Notes: generated by a model from the letters alone, not told the origin. Shown: positions 1-8,504, numbered from the stretch's first letter. The stretch: DNA of 64,000 nt from Candidatus Petromonas tenebris (GCA_014236755.1 JACCKY010000014.1:23267-87266), one strand, 5' to 3'. Program-made: numbers and translations.

Positions 1-648
1 CTAGGAATAATTACGGTTAGTTTAACTGGCGGACTTACTTGGAATACTGCAGAGTTCAAGTTTATTGCCCCACAACTTATAATGCCTCAATTTAGTTTAG
101 ATGCAATAATATCCATAGCAATTCCCTTGACAATATTGGTTATTGGAGCAGAAAATGCTCAGGCGACAGGTGTATTACTATCACAGAATTATAAAGCTCC
201 AGTAAATGCAATGACTATTATAAGTGGAATTGGTGGCATGTTAGCTTCCCTGTTTGGGGGGCATAACGCAAACATAGCTGGGCCTATGACAGCCATATGT
301 GCATCTGAGGAGGCAGGAGATGATAAAGAAGCGAGATATGCTGCAACTGTTGTAAATGGAGTAATTTTTAGTGCGTTTGGATTAGTTGCTAGTTTGGCAT
401 TAGCATTTGTAAAAGGGTTACCAAAGGCCTTAATAGGAATAGTAGCAGGATTAGCAATGATTAATGTGTTATATAGTGCTTTCAATGAAGGTTTTGCAAC
501 TAAGAAATTTAAGTTTGGGTCATTTTTTGCACTCATTATAGCTATGAGTGGAATAACACTATTTAAGATAAGTGCACCATTCTGGGCATTATTAGGTGGC
601 GTTGTTGTTTCATACTTAACTGAACCAAATGACTTCAAGAACAGGTAG
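1..648 (+). CDS. BenE-family membrane transporter, C-terminal part (5' end outside window)
   Basis: The reading frame is open from base 1, so the gene starts upstream; the first internal ATG is at 82. The visible 215 codons are strongly hydrophobic, with about six membrane segments. The stretch FGGHNANIAGPMTAICAS followed by EEAGDDKEARY matches the characteristic GGH...AAICA...EAH...RY region of BenE-type benzoate/proton symporters. The likely role is uptake of an aromatic or other carboxylate across the cytoplasmic membrane. It lies 51 bp upstream of a ferredoxin and the catabolic genes that follow, so it may import the substrate of that pathway (inference). The family call is good; the substrate is not known, and related xanthine/uracil-type or SulP-like folds remain possible. 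Confidence 0.7.
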   Translation, partial: LGIITVSLTGGLTWNTAEFKFIAPQLIMPQFSLDAIISIAIPLTILVIGAENAQATGVLLSQNYKAPVNAMTIISGIGGMLASLFGGHNANIAGPMTAICASEEAGDDKEARYAATVVNGVIFSAFGLVASLALAFVKGLPKALIGIVAGLAMINVLYSAFNEGFATKKFKFGSFFALIIAMSGITLFKISAPFWALLGGVVVSYLTEPNDFKNR

Positions 649-699
649 TAATTTAAATCAATATATAGTAAAGAATATACAAAAAAGGAGGAAGTATTT

Positions 700-1329
700 A
701 TGCGTTTAGCAACTTTAAAAGCTGAAATAATTGAAGAGAAATGTATTGGATGTAGAACATGTGAAAAAGTATGTCCTACTTTAGCAATTAAAATGGTAGA
801 TAGGGTAGCAGTAATAGACTTAGATAAGTGTACAGGGTGTGGAAACTGTGAACAAAGATGTCCTGTATATGCTATCGAATTAAAAAGAAGAGAAGAGCCA
901 GTAAAGCTTTATGTAGATCCTTCAACGGTAGATCAAAAAGAAATTGAAAAAATATGTACTAAAGCAAAATTCAATCCAGAACAAATTATTTGTTATTGTA
1001 CAGAAACCAGAGCAGAAGAAGTTGCAGCAGCAATTATTAAAGGGGCTGACACTCCTGAGAAAATCAGCTTAGCTACTGGAATTAGAACAGGTTGTAAAGT
1101 TGAGTGTATTCAACCAGTTCTTAGATTATTAGAAGCTGCAGGAATAAATCCAGAAAGGCCAGAAGGATGGCAGTGGTACGGCAAGACACCTACAATTTGG
1201 GATATTCCAGAGGAAGTTAAAGAAAAGTATAACAATAGAGGATTCTATTTTGATAAAGATATTGAGTTATTAGATAAAGTTGCAGAGACTAGAAAAAAAG
1301 CGGTAGAAGAAGAGAAGGAGGTAATATAG
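700..1329 (+). CDS. Ferredoxin-type protein with 2x[4Fe-4S] and BFD-like [2Fe-2S] domain
   Basis: This 209-residue cytoplasmic protein has two classical [4Fe-4S] motifs: CIGCRTCEKVCP at about residues 15-26 and CTGCGNCEQRCP at about 44-55. Around residue 107 begins a second cysteine set, CYCTETRAEEV followed by GIRTGCKVEC, which resembles the BFD-type [2Fe-2S] domain. The last 70 residues are charged and match no family I know. The start follows AAAAGGAGGAAG. The stop is one base before the ATG of the LarA-like gene, so the two are almost certainly co-translated. Its likely job is electron transfer to or from that partner; this is inferred from coupling only. No transmembrane segment or signal peptide is seen. 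Confidence 0.85.
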   Translation: MRLATLKAEIIEEKCIGCRTCEKVCPTLAIKMVDRVAVIDLDKCTGCGNCEQRCPVYAIELKRREEPVKLYVDPSTVDQKEIEKICTKAKFNPEQIICYCTETRAEEVAAAIIKGADTPEKISLATGIRTGCKVECIQPVLRLLEAAGINPERPEGWQWYGKTPTIWDIPEEVKEKYNNRGFYFDKDIELLDKVAETRKKAVEEEKEVI

Positions 1330-1330
1330 T

Positions 1331-2764
1331 ATGAATAAGCCAATTCAACCTATTGCACCAAGAGTATCTCAGTATGGAGTTGATCCAAAGTTTGTAACTA
1401 AAAGAATGTCTGAATATCCTGAAATGGTATCAGTGATGTTGAGAGATTTATTTGATGATACACCAGAAGTAATTTTTCCAAGTGACAAGGGGTTAGAAGC
1501 AGTTAGAGAAGCAGCACTTAAAGCTTTAGAAAACGTTGATATGAGTATGATTAAACCCGGCGACTCAGTTAATGTATGTGCTTCACACCATGGTTTTACT
1601 ATATTAGGTGGAGAGCCTTATGCTGTATTACTAAAAACAGTTAGAGATGTAATTGCAGAGAGAACAGGGACAGAAGACATTAGACTAAGAGCTGGGGTAG
1701 GTTTAAGGTTTAGAGAAACTGAAGAATATATGAAAGCCTTTGGATTAGATAAATATTACAATGGAAAAGTAAAAGGGGTAGCTCCTGTAGACGAAGGTAT
1801 ACCAATTGAGACGGAAATAGGAACACTTTATGGGATTAAGGCTATATATGATGCAGACTGGATCGTTCATGTACATAATAGTGATGTAAGAGAAGTACAT
1901 TTTCATAGACAAGTAGATAGAGCAGTTAAGCCTTTTGGTATGTCATATGCAAGAATAGAAACCAGATCAACATATCATCAAAACTTAGGACCAAGAGCTG
2001 CTAACTTTACTGCACGTTCAATTTTTGAGTCGGATTTTGTTCAGAGCAAGTTTGCCTTTACAGCATTCTTAGATATGTCTCCTGTAGGGGTAGTAGGGGT
2101 AGATGCTGATAATAGTTTATATGATTTGAATGATAGATTAACTGTAGCAGGGTGTAAGTACTATGGAAAAATAATGACTCTGCTAGGAGAAATTGATGAA
2201 TGCATAGTTGGCCTTGATTTCCCATGCCCTGTACCATATGTTTTTGCTGCAGGGGTAATATATGCTAACTTTGTTGGCGCTAATATGGACTTATTTGACC
2301 TAGACAACTCATTATCACCTTATACTTGGTATACAGAGGCATTCTATGGAAAAGATGGTAAACCCCTTGTTGGTAGCATTCCTCCAGTAAATCCTGCAAT
2401 CAAGATGGTTGTGCATAACTATGCTTGGGGAGGATACCCAAGTGCATTCTTTAGTCACCATATACCTACAATAGTTGTTGGTCGCGAACAAGCAGATAAA
2501 TTCAATATGGACCCACAAAACCTAGATTATATGAAACATTCAGTTATATCTGACAGCTTAGATTCTGCAATGGAATATGCATATAAAGTAGCTAAAACTG
2601 ATAAAGTATTAATCTTCGATGGTGCTGCTGGAGGAATGAACGTAAGTGAATCTCTTGCAAAACTATTGATTGAAAAAGCCCCTGAAGTTAGTAAAAGAGT
2701 AGATGAAGAATTATTACCAAAGTGGTTAAAACAACGTGGAATTGATCCAGCAGCTGTAAAATAA
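1331..2764 (+). CDS. LarA-family (DUF2088-like) protein, putative nickel-pincer-nucleotide enzyme
   Basis: The protein has 477 residues; LarA lactate racemases have about 425. The segment IKAIYDADWIVHVHNSD, then VREVHFHRQ, then AVKPFGMSYARI resembles the LarA core, where a lysine binds the nickel-pincer nucleotide (NPN) covalently and histidines ligate nickel or act in catalysis. By eye K200, H190/H192 and H216 are the candidates. The site where LarA has a G-x-H-R motif reads AGVGLRFRE here, so one catalytic histidine may be missing. LarB, LarC and LarE, which build NPN, are encoded 6-9 kb downstream, which supports the call. The RBS AGGAGG lies inside the end of the ferredoxin gene. The substrate is unknown; a 2-hydroxyacid oxidoreductase or epimerase role is inference. 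Confidence 0.6.
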   Translation: MNKPIQPIAPRVSQYGVDPKFVTKRMSEYPEMVSVMLRDLFDDTPEVIFPSDKGLEAVREAALKALENVDMSMIKPGDSVNVCASHHGFTILGGEPYAVLLKTVRDVIAERTGTEDIRLRAGVGLRFRETEEYMKAFGLDKYYNGKVKGVAPVDEGIPIETEIGTLYGIKAIYDADWIVHVHNSDVREVHFHRQVDRAVKPFGMSYARIETRSTYHQNLGPRAANFTARSIFESDFVQSKFAFTAFLDMSPVGVVGVDADNSLYDLNDRLTVAGCKYYGKIMTLLGEIDECIVGLDFPCPVPYVFAAGVIYANFVGANMDLFDLDNSLSPYTWYTEAFYGKDGKPLVGSIPPVNPAIKMVVHNYAWGGYPSAFFSHHIPTIVVGREQADKFNMDPQNLDYMKHSVISDSLDSAMEYAYKVAKTDKVLIFDGAAGGMNVSESLAKLLIEKAPEVSKRVDEELLPKWLKQRGIDPAAVK

Positions 2765-2830
2765 ACATTAGAGAATGAGCTTCTAAATAAAATTTACCTC
2801 TTGTGTTAATTAATTTTAGTAAAGTAAGCT

Positions 2831-2951
2831 AAGCAGCCTATAAGATTTCTGCTGAGGAGATTTTGAAGGACGGCCTTTCCAGTTAAGTGTTTTAGTGATA
2901 AAAGAAAACAGTCCTTCACTGATAGTCGGCTGAAGATTCTTATAGGTTGCT
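2831..2951 (+). promoter_or_regulatory. Candidate structured RNA between the larA-like and nadC-like genes
   Basis: A 257-bp gap interrupts an otherwise tight operon. It folds by eye into a 14-bp closing stem (2832-2845 with 2938-2951, one G-U pair) enclosing an inner 7- to 8-bp stem (GAAGGAC 2865-2871 with GTCCTTC 2911-2917) capped by a further short helix (2888-2893 with 2905-2910). Downstream a smaller hairpin (GATTCA/TGAATC, about 2963-2985) precedes the RBS at about 3011. No U-run follows, so it is not a plain terminator. I do not recognise it as any riboswitch class I can recall; it could also be a decayed mobile repeat. Confidence 0.4.
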
Positions 2952-3021
2952 ATTATTATCAGGATTCAGTTCAATAAGTTGAATCTACAAGATATCCTAA
3001 ATTATTGTTTGGAGGTATATA

Positions 3022-3840
3022 ATGGTTAAACACGAAGAAATTGTTGACATTAGGGATATTATATTTGAGTCAATAATGGATGCAAAGTTTACTGCACAAA
3101 TTACAGCCGAAAGGGAAGGCCTTATTTCAGGAAGTAAATATGCATTTGAAAAATTAATGGACATCGGAGTAGATATTGAGTTTTTGGTTGCTGATGGCAA
3201 AACCGTTTCGAAAGGCGATTTAGTTGCAAAATTTGAGGGTAATCCAAAACAAATAACCTTAGCAGAAGAAATAATAATAGGAAAATTGGCGAAAACTTCA
3301 GGCATAGCTACAGCATCTAATAAAGCATCGAAGCTAGGAGGAGAAAGCTGTAAGATAGCATCTGGTGCTTGGAAGAAAATGCCTCCAGAAATAAAAGATG
3401 TTGTGAGGGAGGCTATAGTGACAGGTGGAGCTTCTCCAAGACTTTTTGATGTTCCTTTTGTATATTTAGATAAAAATTATGTTCGTATTTTTGGTAGTAT
3501 TTCAAAGGCTTTAGAGGCTACTAAAAACTTAGAGGGATATATAAAAGTGGTTCAACTGAAAGCTGAAACCGGATCAATTGAATATGAAACTAGAGAAGCT
3601 GTGAAAGCTTTAGCCGATGTAATAATGGTTGACACGGGAAGAATTGAAGATGCTATTAAAGCTATTAATATCTTAAAAAAATTAGGTGTTAGATCTGATA
3701 AAAAAGTTGCCTTTGCCAAGGGTGTGAAGATTTCAGATATTCCACGTTGTAGAGAAGTTGGTATAGATTTATTATGCATTGGAAAGGAAATAGTAGATGC
3801 ACCTCTTTTAGATATGAAGTTGGATATTGTTCCTAGTTAG
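3022..3840 (+). CDS. Divergent NadC/ModD-like phosphoribosyltransferase-fold protein
   Basis: At 272 residues the length and layout match quinolinate phosphoribosyltransferase (NadC) and its relative ModD: an N-terminal alpha/beta domain with the biotinyl-like stretch GKTVSKGDLVAKFEG, then a barrel with VREAIVTGGASP and ALADVIMVDTGR, which correspond to the NadC GG-R and DiiMLDN regions. The NadC TRKT.PG segment, whose arginine binds quinolinate, reads SGAWKKMPPEI here. The usual quinolinate pocket is therefore not conserved and the substrate probably differs. RBS TTGGAGG precedes the start and the stop overlaps the next RBS. Because NPN is derived from nicotinate adenine dinucleotide, a role in pyridine-nucleotide supply is attractive but unproven. 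Confidence 0.6.
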   Translation: MVKHEEIVDIRDIIFESIMDAKFTAQITAEREGLISGSKYAFEKLMDIGVDIEFLVADGKTVSKGDLVAKFEGNPKQITLAEEIIIGKLAKTSGIATASNKASKLGGESCKIASGAWKKMPPEIKDVVREAIVTGGASPRLFDVPFVYLDKNYVRIFGSISKALEATKNLEGYIKVVQLKAETGSIEYETREAVKALADVIMVDTGRIEDAIKAINILKKLGVRSDKKVAFAKGVKISDIPRCREVGIDLLCIGKEIVDAPLLDMKLDIVPS

Positions 3841-3851
3841 GAGATGAAAAT

Positions 3852-4751
3852 ATGAACTTAAACCTATTAGAGAAAACAGAAATTTGGATTGGAAAACTAA
3901 AATTAGAAGAAGCCAATCTTAATGAAATTGCAGGCGTAGTTGCTGAAGTGCTTGAACTTCCACGGGATAAGGTGTTAGTAGTAGATGTTAGAGAAGATCA
4001 TATAACGTTAGATGTATTACAACATGAGCTAAAAGCTGAAGCTGTTTACGGCAAAAAGAAAGAGTTGTTAAACAAATTATCTTTTATACCTGGAGTAAAT
4101 ATTTTCGAAGATACAGATATTCATTCAGCAGGGATACTAGGAATGATTGGATTAGATGAAGAGGATACCAGCACAGTTATAAAAAATACAAATAAGATTG
4201 CCGAGGAAATTCAAAAGCGAATAGCTAAGAGAGTTATAGTGTATCCAACAGGTTTTGAGGTTAAAAGAGGAATGATAGAAGACACGAATACGCCCTTAAT
4301 TATGGAAATGTTAAAGGAAAAAGGATATAAAGTTAGTTCAGGTGATGCGATTGATGACGATGTTGATTTAATTGCTGGAAAGATACGACAAGCAGTAAAT
4401 GCTGGGTACGGTTTAGTTATAACTACCGGTGGAGTAGGAGCTGAAGATAAGGATAAGACTGTTGAAGCTATTTTAAAGTTGGATCCTAATGCAGCAACAC
4501 CATATATAGCTAAATTTCAAAAGGGGACAGGTAGACATGAAAAAGATGGAGTTAGAATTGGCATAGGAAGAGTAGGACAAACTCTTATAATTGCACTACC
4601 TGGACCTAATGATGAAGTGAAAATTGGTATTGAAGTAATAATTAGATGTTTAGAAATAGGAGTAAATAAAGAAACTTTAGCAAATGAATTAGCAAAATCT
4701 TTGAGAGACAAGTTAAGAAAAAAACATCATAAACAACATTACAAGCATTGA
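3852..4751 (+). CDS. MoCF/CinA-fold (molybdopterin-binding-like) protein
   Basis: This is a 299-residue soluble protein. Residues about 132-230 carry the MogA/CinA-N fold signature: YPTGFEVKRGMIEDTNTP, then DAIDDDVDLI, then GLVITTGGVGAEDKDKT. In this superfamily the glycine-rich TTGGxG loop binds a phosphate or pterin. The N-terminal 130 residues are not recognised. There is no PncC-type CinA C-terminal domain; the C-terminus is a short basic, His/Lys-rich tail (KKHHKQHYKH). The RBS overlaps the stop of the NadC-like gene, so the two are coupled. CinA-N relatives hydrolyse ADP-ribose while MogA/MoeA act on molybdopterin; either nucleotide chemistry is possible. The coupling to a NadC-like protein favours pyridine nucleotides (inference). 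Confidence 0.65.
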   Translation: MNLNLLEKTEIWIGKLKLEEANLNEIAGVVAEVLELPRDKVLVVDVREDHITLDVLQHELKAEAVYGKKKELLNKLSFIPGVNIFEDTDIHSAGILGMIGLDEEDTSTVIKNTNKIAEEIQKRIAKRVIVYPTGFEVKRGMIEDTNTPLIMEMLKEKGYKVSSGDAIDDDVDLIAGKIRQAVNAGYGLVITTGGVGAEDKDKTVEAILKLDPNAATPYIAKFQKGTGRHEKDGVRIGIGRVGQTLIIALPGPNDEVKIGIEVIIRCLEIGVNKETLANELAKSLRDKLRKKHHKQHYKH

Positions 4752-4764
4752 TGGAGGGGGAAAA

Positions 4765-5547
4765 ATGAATAATATACAGATAAAAGAAGCTGCAGACTTT
4801 TTGGCTAAAGCTAGCAGGACACTTGAACCTATGGATGCTTTGACCAAAATATACAGTGATATAACAGTTGATGATGCTTATAAAATTCAGCTAGAAAATA
4901 TCAATAAAAAAGTTGCCGATGGCAGAACAATTATAGGTAAAAAAATTGGGTTGACTAGTCATGCGATGCAGGAAATGCTAGGAGTTCCTGAACCTGATTA
5001 TGGGCACCTGTTAGATGATATGTTAGGAGATGAAGAAGTACCTATAAAGGTTTCTTCATTACTGCAACCTAAGATCGAACCAGAATTAGCTTTTATATTG
5101 AAAGATGAACTAAAGGGTCCAGGAATAACAGTTGCAAATGTAATTGAAGCAACTGCAGGAGTAATGCCTGCCTTAGAAATAATAGATAGTAGAATTAAAG
5201 ATTGGAAAATAAAAATACAAGATACAGTTGCAGATAATGCTTCAAGTGCAATGGTAGTTTTAGGTGGAAAGATGATGCCAATAAGTGAATTGGATTTAAG
5301 ACATATTGGGTTAGTATTAGAAAAAAATGGACAAATTATTGATACAGCAGCAGGAGCAGCAGTTTTAGGAAATCCGGCAATAGCTGTAGCTTGGCTAGCA
5401 AATAAATTAGCTCAATATGATATTTCATTAAAACCAGGAGAAATAATTTTAGCAGGCTCTCTTACTAAAGCCTATGAAATAGAAGCTGGCGATCTATTTA
5501 CTGCAACATTTGATAAACTTGGAACAGTAAAAGTATTATTTAAATAA
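4765..5547 (+). CDS. mhpD: 2-oxopent-4-enoate hydratase (MhpD/XylJ family)
   Basis: This 260-residue cytoplasmic enzyme is predicted to add water to 2-hydroxypenta-2,4-dienoate (2-oxopent-4-enoate) to give 4-hydroxy-2-oxovalerate. Family features are the [13 protein letters not shown] stretch near residue 52, the metal-binding IEPELAFIL segment near 105 (E-x-E), and [14 protein letters not shown] near 155-168. Oxalocrotonate decarboxylases share this fold, so decarboxylase activity cannot be excluded. The gene is 13 bp after the MoCF gene with RBS GGAGGGGG and is followed at 20 bp by mhpF and mhpE. The complete three-step set makes the hydratase reading much more likely. No ring-cleavage dioxygenase is visible in the window. 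Confidence 0.85.
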   Translation: MNNIQIKEAADFLAKASRTLEPMDALTKIYSDITVDDAYKIQLENINKKVADGRTIIGKKIGLTSHAMQEMLGVPEPDYGHLLDDMLGDEEVPIKVSSLLQPKIEPELAFILKDELKGPGITVANVIEATAGVMPALEIIDSRIKDWKIKIQDTVADNASSAMVVLGGKMMPISELDLRHIGLVLEKNGQIIDTAAGAAVLGNPAIAVAWLANKLAQYDISLKPGEIILAGSLTKAYEIEAGDLFTATFDKLGTVKVLFK

Positions 5548-5567
5548 ATATAGGGGGTACAAGAAAG

Positions 5568-6440
5568 ATGAGTAAAAAAATTAAGGCAGCTATAGTAGGA
5601 CCAGGAAACATAGGAATGGATTTAATGTATAAACTAATTGATAGTAAGTATATTGAGCTGGATAGTGTGATAGGAATTGATCCTAATTCTAATGGTTTAA
5701 GGTTAGCTAGGGAAAATGGTTTTAAGACATTTCATACTGGGTTGGAAGCGATTATAGGAAATAAAGATATAAAGATAGTTTTTGATGCGACAAGTGCAAA
5801 GGCTCATTTAAAGCACGCTGAAATGTTAAAAAATGATAACAAAATAGCTATAGATTTAACACCAGCTGCTGTTGGACCATATGTTGTTCCTCCAGTAAAC
5901 TTCGATGAAAATGTTGATAGTATAAACATAAACATGGTAACCTGTGGAGGTCAAGCAACTATACCGATAGTAGCAGCTATTAATGAGGTAGCAGATGTTG
6001 AGTACGCAGAAATAGTGGCAACAATATCAAGTAAAAGTGCAGGACCAGGAACTAGACAAAATATTGATGAATTTACTGAAACAACATCAAAGGCTATAGA
6101 AAAAGTTGGTGGAGCAAAGAAGGGTAAGGCTATTATTATATTAAATCCTGCTGAGCCACCTATAATAATGAGAGATACGGTTCATGTTAAAGTAGCTAAT
6201 CCGGATGAAAAGGCAATAAACGATGCTGTTATAAATATGGTTAGCAAAGTTAAAGAATATGTACCAGGCTACCAATTGAAAGTGCCTCCAATTATTGATG
6301 GAGATAAAGTAACTGTAATGCTTGAAGTTGAGGGGGCAGGAGCTTTCTTGCCTAAATATTCAGGTAATCTTGATATAATGACTGCAGCCGCAAAGGCAGC
6401 AGGAGAAAAAATAGCTCAAAGATTGTTGGAAAAAGAGTAA
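5568..6440 (+). CDS. mhpF: Acetaldehyde dehydrogenase (acetylating)
   Basis: The 290-residue protein matches MhpF/DmpF in length and order: an N-terminal Rossmann motif ([14 protein letters not shown]), the catalytic cysteine in [12 protein letters not shown] near residue 130, and the segment [15 protein letters not shown]. It oxidises acetaldehyde with CoA and NAD+ to acetyl-CoA. In known systems it forms a channelling complex with the aldolase encoded next (MhpE/DmpG), so that toxic acetaldehyde is not released. The intergenic distance is 20 bp after mhpD and 11 bp before mhpE, consistent with one operon. RBS TAGGGGG precedes the ATG. The call is secure from motifs and context together. Confidence 0.93.
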   Translation: MSKKIKAAIVGPGNIGMDLMYKLIDSKYIELDSVIGIDPNSNGLRLARENGFKTFHTGLEAIIGNKDIKIVFDATSAKAHLKHAEMLKNDNKIAIDLTPAAVGPYVVPPVNFDENVDSININMVTCGGQATIPIVAAINEVADVEYAEIVATISSKSAGPGTRQNIDEFTETTSKAIEKVGGAKKGKAIIILNPAEPPIIMRDTVHVKVANPDEKAINDAVINMVSKVKEYVPGYQLKVPPIIDGDKVTVMLEVEGAGAFLPKYSGNLDIMTAAAKAAGEKIAQRLLEKE

Positions 6441-6451
6441 GGAGGATAAAA

Positions 6452-7489
6452 ATGGGAAAAAAAATTAGAATTGTAGATACTACATTAAGGGATGGAATGC
6501 ATGCAGTAGCACATCAATTTACTCCTGAAGATATGGCTGAAATAGCTTTGAAATTAGATGAAGCGGGAGTTGATACTATTGAGGTAAGCCATGGTGATGG
6601 ATTAGGAGGTTCTTCATTCCAATACGGGTTTGCAGCTGCATCTGATCAAGAGTACCTAGAGGCTGTTTCTAAGGTATTAAAAAGAAGTAAATTGGCAGTT
6701 TTACTGTTGCCGGGTATAGGAACTCAAGAGCACTTGGAAATGGCAGCTCAATATGGAGCTAAAGTTGCAAGGATTGCAACTCATGTAACAGAAGCTGACG
6801 TTGGAGAACAACATATAAAATTAGCTAAGAAACTTGGTATGGAAGCAATCGGATTTCTGATGATGTCCCATATGGTAGATAAAGAAAAAGTAGTAGAGCA
6901 GGCAAAACTATTTGAAAGTTATGGTGCAGATACGATTTATGTAACAGATTCAGCAGGGGCCCTTGCACCAAATGAAGTTAGAGAACGAATAGAGGCAGTG
7001 AAAAAAGCTGTATCTGTGCCTATTGGACATCATGCTCATAATAATTTAGGCTTAGCTATAGCTAACTCTTTAGCAGCTATAGAAGCAGGTGCCGATATTG
7101 TTGATGGAACATGTAAAGGTCTGGGTGCAGGTGCAGGAAATGCACAGTTAGAAGTGTTGGCAGCAGTATTAAATAAATTGGGTTATGAGACCGGAATTGA
7201 TTTATATAAAATTATGGATGTAGCAGATGATATTGTAGCTCCAAAGATGAAAAGACCGCAAGTAATTGATAAAAACTCGTTATCTATAGGATATGCTGGA
7301 ACTTATGGAAGTTTCTTATTACATGCTCTAAGGGCATCTGAAAAGTTTGGAGTAGATGCTAGAGATATATTAATCGAAATGGGTAGAAGAAAAACTGTAG
7401 GTGGGCAAGAGGATATGATTGTAGATGTTGCCTACGAACTTAGCAAAAAAAATCAAATGATAGATAAAACTGGATTACAGATTGGATAA
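6452..7489 (+). CDS. mhpE: 4-hydroxy-2-oxovalerate aldolase
   Basis: This 345-residue HMGL-like TIM-barrel enzyme starts with the family signature VDTTLRDGMHAVAHQF and has metal ligands in IGHHAHNNLGLAIANS near residue 190. The C-terminal part is the communication domain that contacts the partner dehydrogenase. It splits 4-hydroxy-2-oxovalerate into pyruvate and acetaldehyde. With mhpD and mhpF it completes conversion of 2-oxopent-4-enoate to pyruvate plus acetyl-CoA. The RBS is AAGGAGG. No terminator is evident before the chemoreceptor gene 53 bp downstream, so that gene is probably in the same transcript. Confidence 0.94.
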   Translation: MGKKIRIVDTTLRDGMHAVAHQFTPEDMAEIALKLDEAGVDTIEVSHGDGLGGSSFQYGFAAASDQEYLEAVSKVLKRSKLAVLLLPGIGTQEHLEMAAQYGAKVARIATHVTEADVGEQHIKLAKKLGMEAIGFLMMSHMVDKEKVVEQAKLFESYGADTIYVTDSAGALAPNEVRERIEAVKKAVSVPIGHHAHNNLGLAIANSLAAIEAGADIVDGTCKGLGAGAGNAQLEVLAAVLNKLGYETGIDLYKIMDVADDIVAPKMKRPQVIDKNSLSIGYAGTYGSFLLHALRASEKFGVDARDILIEMGRRKTVGGQEDMIVDVAYELSKKNQMIDKTGLQIG

Positions 7490-7542
7490 ATTATACAACT
7501 CAATAGATTATCGGTATTACCAGTAAAGAAGGGAAACAAAAA

Positions 7543-8376
7543 ATGATAAAATTCGTTGGGAAAGATTTACTAGAGGCTTTTGTTAAAATAAGTCCTTACA
7601 TTAATGAATTGACATATAGTGATAACTTTATTGCTGTAGCAGATACTGAAAAATATATTGCTTATACACCTGCTAAAGGACTTAAGCTAAATGTTAAAGT
7701 TGGAACTAGGGTTAAAGAAGGAAGTACTGCAGATTTAGCTATGAAGAATGGAAAAAAGACTGTGCTAAACATTTCTAAAGAAGTTTACGGTTTACCCTTT
7801 AAAGCAATAGCTGAGCCTATATATGATGAGGACGGCAAAATAATTGGCGCAGTATTAATTGGCACAAGTACAGATAATGAAGAGAAGTTAAAAAATACGG
7901 TAGATAATTTTGCTGAATCCTTTGAATATGTGAATAAAACTATTCAAGAAATTTCACTGGCTGCAAGCAATCTTGCAGAAATAAGTGAAAAATTAGCTGA
8001 AATGGTTGTAGAGACCCAAATCAAAGTTAAAAAGAGTGATGAAATAATAGGAATGATAAAGCACTTAGCAAGTCAAACTAAACTATTAGGTTTGAATGCT
8101 GCAATAGAAGCAGCTAGAGCTGGAGATTATGGAAGAGGGTTTGCAATTGTGGCTAACGAGATACATCGACTATCAGAACAAAGTAACGATTCAGTTGAAA
8201 ATGTGTCCTCGATTTTAGATGAAATGATAGAAAACATTGAAGAAATTAATAAAAGTTCTCAAGAAACTAGTGCTGTATGCCAACAACAAGCTTCTGCCTC
8301 ACAAGAAATAGCAGCCACAATAGATGAATTAGCTAAAAGACTAGATGAGTTAAAAGAATTTAGTGATATAATTTAA
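7543..8376 (+). CDS. Soluble methyl-accepting chemotaxis-type receptor
   Basis: This 277-residue protein has no transmembrane segment. Residues 1 to about 125 form a small alpha/beta sensor domain (FIAVADTEKYIAYTPAKG ... KAIAEPIYDEDGKIIGAVLIG, PAS/Cache-like), and residues about 130-277 form a shortened MCP signalling helix hairpin. The conserved tip is IGMIKHLASQTKLLGLNAAI, then GRGFAIVANEIHRLSEQS. The family sends signals to CheA or acts as a cytoplasmic sensor. It directly follows the catabolic operon, so it may sense the pathway substrate or an intermediate (inference). The signalling domain is shorter than in full-length receptors, a common form in Clostridia. Confidence 0.85.
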   Translation: MIKFVGKDLLEAFVKISPYINELTYSDNFIAVADTEKYIAYTPAKGLKLNVKVGTRVKEGSTADLAMKNGKKTVLNISKEVYGLPFKAIAEPIYDEDGKIIGAVLIGTSTDNEEKLKNTVDNFAESFEYVNKTIQEISLAASNLAEISEKLAEMVVETQIKVKKSDEIIGMIKHLASQTKLLGLNAAIEAARAGDYGRGFAIVANEIHRLSEQSNDSVENVSSILDEMIENIEEINKSSQETSAVCQQQASASQEIAATIDELAKRLDELKEFSDII

Positions 8377-8475
8377 TGGTTGCTATTTTGAAAGTTTGTA
8401 TAAGAGTTTAAGGAGTGGTTTCTTTCGATATTAAACTACAAAAAACAAACTAGGGAATATTGCTGGACATTATAG

Positions 8476-8504
8476 TTGATTATAATATAAAAATTGATTA
8501 TAAT
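8476..8504 (+). promoter_or_regulatory. Candidate promoter of the larCBE operon
   Basis: TTGATT at 8476-8481 and TATAAT at 8499-8504 are separated by 17 bp. The two boxes sit in a short tandem duplication (TTGATTATAATATA occurs twice). The predicted transcript would begin near 8511 and carry a leader of about 170 nt containing the hairpin at 8622. The rest of the 8377-8684 gap is AT-rich and shows no other recognisable element. Confidence 0.5.

Noticed and set aside
189..638. 149-residue minus-strand ORF
   Set aside because: It lies entirely antisense to the BenE-type gene, whose frame has clear membrane-protein composition and family motifs.
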